Assembly: GCF_007828035.1 (NCBI RefSeq)
Contig: NZ_VITV01000001.1
Location: 620,001-684,000, forward strand
Direction: 5' to 3'
DNA length: 64,000 nucleotides
Source: Nitrospirillum amazonense
GTDB taxonomy: Bacteria; Pseudomonadota; Alphaproteobacteria; Azospirillales; Azospirillaceae
A program made the translations under genes and the position numbers. Of this stretch, positions 57,162 through 64,000 are shown piece by piece (within the stretch, counting starts at the first letter, position 1; each line of letters starts with the position of its first letter). The notes beneath the pieces are model-generated. The model did no database searches. It was given only the letters and a program-made list of their open reading frames with translations, and was not told the origin of the DNA.

Positions 57162-58163
57162 ATGGCGGGGACGATGACAGGGACTGCGGACAGGATTTCC
57201 GCGCCGGCCATGGTGGAAGCCCCGATGGCTGGCAGCCAGCTGGCCCTGGCCCTGGACAGCCCCCTGATCGGCAAGGTGAAGAACGACCGCCTGGTCATGG
57301 TCTTCAACTTCTTCGCCCTCAGCAAGGAGACGGTGACGGAGCTGCCGGTCTACGATGACGGCACCGTTCGCATCGAGGTCACCGGCACCAAGCACGGCGT
57401 CGCCAACATCTGGGACAAGGAGGTGCTGATCTACCTCGTCTCCCTGATCCAGGACAAACTGAACCGGGGTGAACCGGTCAGCCCGCGCCTCACCTTCACC
57501 GGCCATGATTTTTTCCGCGTGGTAGGCATCCACGCCACCAACACCGCCTATCAACGGCTGGAGGACGCGCTGAAGCGCCTGCAGTCCACCCAGGTGCTGA
57601 CCAACCTGGAGACAGGGGGCGAGGGGGAAACGGGCGCCTTCTCGTGGGTGCTGGACTACCGCATCAACTACCGTCGCGACAAGGATGGTGGGAAGACCAT
57701 GAAGTCGCTGACGGTGCAACTGTGCGACTGGCTGTACCGGGCGGTGGTCAAGGACCGCAAAATCCTCACCTACCACCCCGACTACTTCAAGCTGTCGCCC
57801 ACGGAAAAGCGGCTGTACGAGATTGCGCGCGCCCATTGCGGCAACCAGGGCGCGTTCAAGATGAACATTGAGAAGCTGCGCCTGCGTGTCGGCGCCGAAA
57901 GCGACTTGAAGGTGTTCAAGGCCCGGCTGGTGGCCCTGGCCAAGAAGCGCCAGGCGCTGCCGGAATACGGGCTGACGGTGGTCGATCCCCGCCGCTGGGG
58001 CCGCGACCGCAACGCCCCGCCGCCGCCGGGTCGCACGCCGCTGAAGAGCCACATGGTCTATTTCTTCCGTACCGACAGTCTGTCGGCCATGGCGCCCTTC
58101 GACCAGGCACCGGAGTTTCCGGACGCCCAGCCCGATATGATGATGGGTGACCTGGCGGCCTAA
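57162..58163 (+). CDS. repA: Plasmid replication initiator RepA (RPA family)
   Basis: A 333-residue initiator of the replication initiator protein A type. Winged-helix-like regions include LVMVFNFFALSKETVTELPVYDDG, DKEVLIYLVSLIQDKLNRGE and LTYHPDYFKLSPTEKRLYEIARAHCG. The ATG at 57162 follows GAGGGG by eight bases; a GTG three codons earlier is in frame. It should bind the iterons just upstream and load the host replisome. Being divergent from parA with the origin between them identifies the window as part of a separately replicating unit. Confidence 0.92.
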   Translation: MAGTMTGTADRISAPAMVEAPMAGSQLALALDSPLIGKVKNDRLVMVFNFFALSKETVTELPVYDDGTVRIEVTGTKHGVANIWDKEVLIYLVSLIQDKLNRGEPVSPRLTFTGHDFFRVVGIHATNTAYQRLEDALKRLQSTQVLTNLETGGEGETGAFSWVLDYRINYRRDKDGGKTMKSLTVQLCDWLYRAVVKDRKILTYHPDYFKLSPTEKRLYEIARAHCGNQGAFKMNIEKLRLRVGAESDLKVFKARLVALAKKRQALPEYGLTVVDPRRWGRDRNAPPPPGRTPLKSHMVYFFRTDSLSAMAPFDQAPEFPDAQPDMMMGDLAA

Positions 58164-58263
58164 GGGGCCGCCGCCAACCTTGCAATCCCACGACAGACAT
58201 GCTGCAAGTCGGAAAACCCGGCTGCGGGGCACGGGATCGACCTGTCGTGAGGAATTTACTGGT

Positions 58264-60375
58264 ATGCGCGATTTCCTGAAGGGCGTGTCGTTGAGCGCCC
58301 CGGTGGTCACCGTTTTGGCCGCCGCTTTGGCTGGCCTGCTGCTGGTGCCCACGGTGGCCGGCGCCGATGAAGGCATGTGGACCTTCAACAATTTCCCCAG
58401 CGCCAAAGTGAAGCAGGCCTATGGCTTCAGTCCGGACCCGAAGTGGCTGGAACGGGTGCAGCTGGCCTCGGTCCGCCTGGCGCGCGGCTGCTCGGGCGCC
58501 TTCGTCTCCGCCAGCGGCCTGGTGCAGACCAACCATCACTGCGCCCGCGCTTGCATCCAGCAGGTCTCCACCGCCGACCACAACCATATCAAAGACGGCT
58601 TTTACGCGGCCGAACTGAAGGACGAGGCCAAGTGCCCCGATATGGAAGTCAACCAGCTGGTCCAGATCACCGACGTGACCCAGCGGGTGAACGCCGCCAC
58701 CGCCGGCAAGGAGGGCGATGCCTTCTCCGCCGCCTTGAAGGAGGTGCAGGCCGCCATCCAGACGGAATGCACCGGCGGCGCCGATGACACCCGCTGCGAC
58801 GTGGTCGAGCTCTACCACGGCGGCGCCTACAACCTTTATATGTACCATCGCTATCAGGACGTGCGCCTGGTGTTCGCGCCGGAAGAGGACATCGCCTTCT
58901 TCGGCGGCGATCCGGACAACTTCGAGTTTCCGCGCTACGACCTCGACGTCTCCTACGTCCGCGTCTACGACAAGGACGGCAAGCCGCTGAACACCAAGGC
59001 GACCTATTTCCCTTACGCTTCCCATGATGCGAACGAGGGGGACCTGGTCTTCACCTCCGGCAATCCTGGCCGGACGGAGCGCTTGGACACCGTGGCCGAG
59101 CTGGAATATGAGCGCGACCATGCCCTGCCCGACCGGCTGCTGTACCTGTCGGAACTGCGGGGCATCCTGCTGCAGTTCACGGCTCAGGGTGAGGAGAACG
59201 CCCGTATCGCACGCACCAAGCTGTTCACCCTGGAGAACAGCTACAAGGCGCTGTACGGCGGGCTGCAGACCCTGGTCGACCCGGCCCTGATCAATGCCAA
59301 ACGCAAGGAGGAGGCGGCGCTGAAGGCGCTCATCGACGCCGACCCGGCGTTGAAGCAGCAGTACGGCGACCCCTGGGCGGCCATCGCCAAGTCGGTGGAC
59401 CACTACGCCGTGGTCGCCACCCGCTATCAGGTGCTGGAGGGCAGCCGCAGTTTCACCCAGTCCGACATGTTCACCTATGCGCGCAACCTGGTGCGCGCCG
59501 CCAGCGAACGACCCCTGCCGGACGGCAAGCGCCTGCGGGAATACACCGACGCCAACTTCCCCTCCATCCGCCAGCGCCTGCTGTCCAACAGCCCGGTCTA
59601 TCCGGAGCTGGAACGGGTGCTGATGCGCATGCAATTGGTCTACATGCAGCGCCAGCTGGGCCCGGATGACCCCCTGGTGCGGAAGGTCTTCCGCAACCGC
59701 TCTGCCCAGCAGATCGCGGATGAACTGGTGAAGGGCTCCGGCCTGGGGGACCCGGCGGAGCGCAAGCGCCTGCTGGAAGGCGGCCAGGCGGCCCTCGACG
59801 CCTCCACCGATCCCATGATCACGTTCGCCAAGCTGGTGGACGCCGACGCCCTGGCCGCCCGCCGCGATGTCGAAGCCAACGTGTCGGCCGTGCAGCAGAA
59901 GAACGCTGGTTACATCGCCCAGGCCATGTTCAAGGTGCACGGCACGTCCGTCTACCCGGACGCCACCTTCAGCCCTCGCGTCTCCTACGGGACGGTGAAG
60001 GGCTATGAGCAGAACGGCCAGCACGTGGCGCCCTTCACCACCATGGGCGGCACCTTCGACCGCGCCACCGGCGCCTTCCCCTTCGCCTTGCCCGACAGCT
60101 GGCTGAAGGCCAAGGACGCCATCAACCCCGCGCAGAAGTTCGATGCCGTCAGTACCAACGACATCATCGGCGGGAATTCCGGTTCCCCCGTCATCAACAA
60201 GGACGCGGAAGTCGTGGGTCTGATCTTCGACGGCAACATCCAGTCGCTGGGCGGCGACTACGGCTATGACGGTTCGGTCAACCGCGCCGTCTGGGTCTCG
60301 GTCGGCGCCCTGAAGGAGGCGCTGGCCAAGGTCTACCAAGCCAACCGCCTGTCCAAGGAGCTGGGCGCCCATTGA
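58264..60375 (+). CDS. S46 dipeptidyl peptidase (DPP7-like), exported
   Basis: A 703-residue S46 family peptidase with a signal peptide ending PTVAGA. The chymotrypsin-like triad is visible: His in TNHHC (90-93), Asp228 in DLDVS and Ser639 in GGNSGSP. The residue 18 after the serine, which decides P1 choice in Porphyromonas enzymes (Gly in DPP7, Arg in DPP11), is Gly657 in FDGN, predicting hydrophobic rather than acidic P1. The enzyme releases dipeptides from peptide N-termini in the periplasm. The ATG at 58264 follows GAGGAA. A paralogue lies 0.9 kb downstream. Confidence 0.95.
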   Translation: MRDFLKGVSLSAPVVTVLAAALAGLLLVPTVAGADEGMWTFNNFPSAKVKQAYGFSPDPKWLERVQLASVRLARGCSGAFVSASGLVQTNHHCARACIQQVSTADHNHIKDGFYAAELKDEAKCPDMEVNQLVQITDVTQRVNAATAGKEGDAFSAALKEVQAAIQTECTGGADDTRCDVVELYHGGAYNLYMYHRYQDVRLVFAPEEDIAFFGGDPDNFEFPRYDLDVSYVRVYDKDGKPLNTKATYFPYASHDANEGDLVFTSGNPGRTERLDTVAELEYERDHALPDRLLYLSELRGILLQFTAQGEENARIARTKLFTLENSYKALYGGLQTLVDPALINAKRKEEAALKALIDADPALKQQYGDPWAAIAKSVDHYAVVATRYQVLEGSRSFTQSDMFTYARNLVRAASERPLPDGKRLREYTDANFPSIRQRLLSNSPVYPELERVLMRMQLVYMQRQLGPDDPLVRKVFRNRSAQQIADELVKGSGLGDPAERKRLLEGGQAALDASTDPMITFAKLVDADALAARRDVEANVSAVQQKNAGYIAQAMFKVHGTSVYPDATFSPRVSYGTVKGYEQNGQHVAPFTTMGGTFDRATGAFPFALPDSWLKAKDAINPAQKFDAVSTNDIIGGNSGSPVINKDAEVVGLIFDGNIQSLGGDYGYDGSVNRAVWVSVGALKEALAKVYQANRLSKELGAH

Positions 60376-60609
60376 GAACCAGGGGTGGGGGAGGGGCGGC
60401 GGATGCATACCGCGGGCCTTTTTCCATGCGCGGGCATCGGAGTAGGTAAACCAAATGCCGCACCCGCCGGGCCGTCAGGTAAAGGCCATAATCCCGTATT
60501 ATAGGGCAGGGATGGCCCCGAGCGCCCCGGGGCCCTTACCTGACGTGACCAAGGGCGGCTTGGGGCGGAGTACCGCATCGGCGGCTCCGCCGTCTGAAAG
60601 AGGATGATC

Positions 60610-61059
60610 ATGCAGCGCGTGTTCAAGGCTCCGTTCCTGGTGATGATGTCGCTGGTGGTGGCCTTGCTGGCGTTGGCCGGCGGCGCCGCCCCGGCGAGCG
60701 CCCGCACCTTCGTCAGCGTTGGTATCGGCGTCGGCCCTTTTTATCCGGCGGGTTATTACGGCGCCTATTGGCATGACCCTTACTGGCGCTGGCGCGGCCC
60801 TTACTGGGCGCCCTACCCCGTGGCGTACGCACCCTATCCCTACTACGCGCCTCCGGCCTATGTAGCGCCGGCCCCGGCCGTGGTTCAGGCGCCGCCGCCG
60901 GTGGTGGCACAGCCCGTCCAGGCTGTGGCGGCCAAGCCGGCCTATGACCAGGCCAACTGCCGCGAATACACCTCCACCATCACCGTGGCGGGACAGCCCA
61001 GCCAGCAGGTGGGTACCGCCTGCCGGCAGCCTGACGGGTCCTGGCGCATCGTCAACTGA
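60610..61059 (+). CDS. Small secreted Tyr/Pro-rich protein with surface-antigen-like C-terminus
   Basis: A 149-residue exported protein with a signal peptide (LVVALLALAGGAAPASA), a Tyr/Trp/Pro-rich middle (PYWRWRGPYWAPYPVAY) and a C-terminal motif ANCREYTSTITVAGQ ... GTACRQPDGSWRIV shared with the secreted protein at 45118. The ATG at 60610 follows GAGG by seven bases. A strong terminator follows at 61113. It lies between two S46 peptidases; no function can be assigned. Confidence 0.85.
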   Translation: MQRVFKAPFLVMMSLVVALLALAGGAAPASARTFVSVGIGVGPFYPAGYYGAYWHDPYWRWRGPYWAPYPVAYAPYPYYAPPAYVAPAPAVVQAPPPVVAQPVQAVAAKPAYDQANCREYTSTITVAGQPSQQVGTACRQPDGSWRIVN

Positions 61060-61112
61060 CGGGCCAGCCCCTGTCCCTGTCATTGAAGTCCCTGTTCATT
61101 GGAATAGGCGTC

Positions 61113-61148
61113 ACGCGAACCCCAGGGCTTTCCCTGGGGTTTTCGCGT
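61113..61148 (+). terminator. Rho-independent terminator
   Basis: CCCCAGGG (61120-61127), loop CTTT, CCCTGGGG (61132-61139), then TTTT. The stem can extend through flanking CGCGAA/TTCGCG. It ends the transcript of the small secreted protein gene. Confidence 0.9.
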
Positions 61149-61288
61149 TCCGGGCCGCGACATTTGCACTTCCGTTACAAAATCCTGTCCCGCCCGCATC
61201 TGGCTTAGGGGTATGCTCATGAGAATGTACCGCCCGGCGGGGAGGCCGGGATCAAGAGGTACAAACGGGCATGCAAGGGACAGGGACC

Positions 61289-63373
61289 ATGCGTACGGGG
61301 CTTAGGGTGGCTGTGGTAGGCGGCTGCTTGTCCGGGTTTTTCGCCTCCACGCCTTTCGGGGCCCGCGCCGATGAGGGATTGTGGACCTTCAACCACTTCC
61401 CCAGTGCCAAAGTCCAGGAGACCTACGGCTTCGAGCCTACCGCCCAGTGGCTGGACCATCTCCGCATGGCGTCCCTGCGGCTGCCCCGGGGCTGCTCCGC
61501 TTCCTTCGTTTCTCCCGCCGGCCTGGTCCAGACCAACCACCACTGCACCCGCGATTGCCTGCAGCAATTGTCCTCACCCACTAACAACCTGGTGCAGGAC
61601 GGTTTCTACGCCGCCAAGCCGGAGGACGAGGTGAAATGCCCCGACGTGGAAGCCAACCAACTGGTGGGCATCACCGACGTCACCCCCCAGGTCAGGGAGG
61701 CGGTGGCGGGCCGTGAGGGCCAGGATTATGGTCGCGCCCTGCGCGAGGTGCTGGCCAAGCTGCAGCGTGACTGCGCTGGCGGGGATGAGGCCATCCGCTG
61801 CGACGTGGTGGAGTTGTACCGGGGCAGCGTCTACGACGTGTACAAATACCGCCGCTACCAGGACGTGCGCCTGGTGTTCTCACCCGAGGAAGACATCGCC
61901 TTCTTCGGCGGCGATCCCGACAATTTCGAATTCCCCCGCTTTGACCTGGATGTGGCCTTCCTGCGCGTTTATGACGAGCATGGCGCGCCCCTGAACACCC
62001 AGGCCAACTACTTCGCCTACGCCCCCCGGGATGCGCAGGAGGGCGACCTGGTCTTCACTTCGGGCAATCCCGGCACCACCGAACGCCTCGATACGGTGGC
62101 GGAACTGGAATATGACCGCGACGTCGTCCTGCCGGAATGCCTGGTCTATCTGGCAGAGCTGCGCGGCCTGCTGCTGCAATTCTCCGCCGAGGGGGCCGAA
62201 CACGCGCGCGTGGCCTTCGCCAAGCTGTTCGCGGTGGAAAACGCCTACAAGGCCCGCCTGGGTCAGTTCCGCGCCCTGGTCAATCCGGGCCTGATCGACA
62301 GCCGCAGGCGGGCGGAGAATGAGCTGCGGGCCAAGGTGGCCGCCGACCCGCAGTTCCAGCAGCGCTTCGGCGATCCCTGGGCCGCCATTGCCCAGGCCGT
62401 GAGCCATTACCGCGCCGTCGCCGACCGCATGGAGGTGGTGGAGGAGGGACGCGGGCCCCAATCCGACCTGTTTGCCTACGCCCGCCTGCTGGTGCGCGCG
62501 GCGGAACAGCGCCAGCTGCCCGACATCAAGCGATTCCAGGAATTCACCGACGCCGGCATCCCTTTCACCCGCCAACGCCTGCTGGCGAACGCACCCATTT
62601 CCAACGACCTGGAAAAGCTGTTGCTGCGCGCTTGGCTGGTCCAGCTGCGGCGGGTGCTGGGGCCGGACGATCCCCTGGTGCGCGACGTGCTGGGCGCGCA
62701 GACGGCGGAGAAGATGGCCAGCGATTTGGTGGACGGCACCCGCCTGGCCGACCCCAACGAACGCAAGCGCCTGCTGATGGGCGGCATCGAGGCCATCAAG
62801 AACAGCCACGACCCCTTGATCCGCTTCGCGCAGGAGGTGGACAAGCAGGCACTGGCCATCCGGCGCGACGTGGAGGTGAATGTGGAAGCGGTGGAACGGC
62901 GCAACGCCGGTGTCATCGCCCAGGTCGTCTTCGCCGCCAAGGGCACCGGCGCCTACCCGGACGCCACCTTCTCCCCCCGCGTGTCCTACGGCACGGTGAA
63001 GGGCTATGACGAGAACGGCCGCCATGTGCGCTACTACACCACCATGGGCGAGGCCTATGGCCGCGCCACCGGGGCGGAACCCCTGGCCCTGCCGCGCTCC
63101 TGGCTGCGTGCCCGCAACGATGTGGACTTCGGCCGCAAGCTGAACATCGTCAGCACCAACGACATCGTGCGCGGCAATTCCGGCTCGCCGGTGGTCAACA
63201 CCGACGGCCAGGTGGTGGGCATGATCTTCGACGGCAACAGCCAGTCGCTGGGCGGTGATTTCGGCTTCGATGACAACTCCAACCGCGCCGTCTGGGTGTC
63301 GGTCGGGGCGGTGAAGGAAGCGCTGACCAAGATCTATGGCACCACCCGTCTGAACCGCGAACTGGGCATCTAG
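61289..63373 (+). CDS. S46 dipeptidyl peptidase (DPP7-like), second copy
   Basis: A 694-residue paralogue of the S46 peptidase at 58264. The signal peptide ends FGARA. Catalytic His is in TNHHC, Asp in FDLDVAF and Ser in RGNSGSP, with Gly 18 residues later in FDGN, again predicting hydrophobic P1. The ATG at 61289 follows AAGGGA by eight bases; an in-frame ATG lies at 61271. The copies differ throughout, so this is an old duplication with room for distinct substrate choice. The terminator at 61113 gives it separate transcription. Confidence 0.95.
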   Translation: MRTGLRVAVVGGCLSGFFASTPFGARADEGLWTFNHFPSAKVQETYGFEPTAQWLDHLRMASLRLPRGCSASFVSPAGLVQTNHHCTRDCLQQLSSPTNNLVQDGFYAAKPEDEVKCPDVEANQLVGITDVTPQVREAVAGREGQDYGRALREVLAKLQRDCAGGDEAIRCDVVELYRGSVYDVYKYRRYQDVRLVFSPEEDIAFFGGDPDNFEFPRFDLDVAFLRVYDEHGAPLNTQANYFAYAPRDAQEGDLVFTSGNPGTTERLDTVAELEYDRDVVLPECLVYLAELRGLLLQFSAEGAEHARVAFAKLFAVENAYKARLGQFRALVNPGLIDSRRRAENELRAKVAADPQFQQRFGDPWAAIAQAVSHYRAVADRMEVVEEGRGPQSDLFAYARLLVRAAEQRQLPDIKRFQEFTDAGIPFTRQRLLANAPISNDLEKLLLRAWLVQLRRVLGPDDPLVRDVLGAQTAEKMASDLVDGTRLADPNERKRLLMGGIEAIKNSHDPLIRFAQEVDKQALAIRRDVEVNVEAVERRNAGVIAQVVFAAKGTGAYPDATFSPRVSYGTVKGYDENGRHVRYYTTMGEAYGRATGAEPLALPRSWLRARNDVDFGRKLNIVSTNDIVRGNSGSPVVNTDGQVVGMIFDGNSQSLGGDFGFDDNSNRAVWVSVGAVKEALTKIYGTTRLNRELGI

Positions 63374-63582
63374 CGTCGTCGGCTGACCCTGTGATCGCCG
63401 CCGCTGACAGGCGCCTCCAGCTGGTGATAAGCGAGGTGGCGTCATCGCGGAAAATGGCCTGGAATTTTAAGGTTTTGGCCGGGCGTACGGGCCTGCGCTC
63501 ACATCTCACGGTGTTGGCGCTTGCCGCATCCCAGATCTGCGCCATCCTCATTAGGTGCGTTCCGGAACCATAAGCAATAACT

Positions 63583-63594
63583 TGCTTGCAAGCA
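63583..63594. promoter_or_regulatory. Palindrome TGCTTGCAAGCA upstream of the HlyD-type gene
   Basis: A perfect 12-base palindrome lies in the 362-base region between the second S46 gene and the HlyD-type gene. It could be an operator for a regulator of the efflux system, which would be encoded beyond the window. Otherwise I see nothing in 63374-63735. Confidence 0.4.
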
Positions 63595-63735
63595 GTTTCC
63601 GCGCCGCAGGATTTCGCGGCACCTTCCACACATCCCCATTCCTTGACCCGGCCAGGCCGGGCCCAAGGCGTTAGCACCCCTCCCGGGTGCCCAAGCCCGA
63701 TCCGGCCTTCAACGATCAGGGACCAAAGGACCATC

Positions 63736-64000
63736 ATGACCAGCGCGCCCACCGCCCTTCCGCCCAAGCGTTCCCCCCTGCCGCGTATCATCGGTTTCGG
63801 CGTGCTGGCCATCATCGTGGTCGGTGGCGTCGTCCTCTGGCTCAGTGGCCGGGGCAAGGAATCCACCGACGACGCCTTCACCGAGGGCCGGGTGGTGACG
63901 GTGGCGCCCAAGGTTTCAGGCTTGGTGATCGAGCTGGCGGTGCAGGATAACCAGAAGGTGAAGGCCGGCGACCTGCTGTTCCGCATCGATCCCCGCGATT
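63736..64000 (+). CDS. HlyD/EmrA-type membrane fusion protein (N-terminal part)
   Basis: The first 88 residues run off the right edge. A proline/lysine N-terminus is followed by a membrane helix (IIGFGVLAIIVVGGVVLWL), TDDAFTEGRVVTVAPKVSG and the lipoyl-like VQDNQKVKAGDLLFRIDPRD start, the pattern of EmrA/VceA-type adaptors that link an inner-membrane exporter to an outer-membrane channel. The ATG at 63736 follows AAGGA by six bases. The partner transporter should lie downstream. Confidence 0.9.
   Translation, partial: MTSAPTALPPKRSPLPRIIGFGVLAIIVVGGVVLWLSGRGKESTDDAFTEGRVVTVAPKVSGLVIELAVQDNQKVKAGDLLFRIDPRD

Noticed and set aside
63391-63573. 60-codon open frame after the second S46 gene
   Set aside because: No ribosome site, atypical composition, no motif.

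Overview
The window looks like part of a secondary replicon (chromid or megaplasmid) of a high-GC alphaproteobacterium, most likely a member of the Rhodospirillales/Azospirillaceae. The support is compositional and contextual: very GC-rich coding DNA, several chemoreceptors including a PAS-MCP-PilZ receptor of the type known from Azospirillum, a DUF1612 (RHE_PE00001-type) protein, and a plasmid-style parAB / iteron origin / repA module at 53.8-58.2 kb. I see no rRNA or tRNA gene, no insertion sequence and no CRISPR array.

Layout. 1-11.4 kb: a truncated PAS sensor, two S9 prolyl oligopeptidases in tandem, an XRE-cupin regulator, a PAS/MCP/PilZ chemoreceptor, a small protein with a Fur-box-like site upstream, and a GGDEF diguanylate cyclase. 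11.5-16.3 kb: a YqjI-like PadR regulator and a small partner gene, divergent from a tightly coupled operon of SDR, stand-alone Rieske domain, Rieske-less oxygenase catalytic subunit and PseH-like acetyltransferase, followed by an RgpF-type glycosyltransferase. 16.3-20.3 kb: a CHASE3-type chemoreceptor, a TetR/NTF2-like pair with a perfect inverted-repeat operator, and ribB behind an FMN riboswitch. 20.3-27.8 kb: a DUF3445 (heme-dependent N-demethylase family) gene with a KAS III-like synthase, divergent from pseG, then a large SNF2-family ATPase. 27.9-30.8 kb: two secreted amidohydrolases. 31.0-34.2 kb: an operon of pseI, a cytidylyltransferase, an acyl carrier protein, an alpha/beta hydrolase and a second ACP. 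34.4-44.9 kb: an unknown protein, a HEAT-repeat protein, kpsF, two TPR-glycosyltransferases, a complete Rieske oxygenase, a DUF885 peptidase and a GT4 glycosyltransferase. 45-53.6 kb: a secreted protein, a small orphan gene, a chemoreceptor coupled to a BMP-type binding protein, ada with its DNA-repair oxygenase, a cysteine-less RcnR/CsoR-type repressor and a DUF1612 protein. 53.8-58.2 kb: parB, parA, iteron origin, repA. 58.2-64 kb: two S46 dipeptidyl peptidases flanking a small secreted protein, and the start of an HlyD/EmrA-type membrane fusion protein.

The most coherent theme is a dispersed nonulosonic (pseudaminic-type) acid glycosylation system. PseH-like, PseG, PseI and CMP-transferase genes occur with two TPR-glycosyltransferases that could modify flagellin. 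Interleaved with them are genes not part of the textbook pathway: KAS III, a FabG-like SDR, two ACPs, a hydrolase, and two Rieske oxygenases, one of them split into separate Rieske and catalytic polypeptides. My inference is that they build or hydroxylate an unusual N-acyl substituent. A second theme is peptide scavenging: two S9, two S46, one DUF885 peptidase and two amidohydrolases, nearly all with export signals.
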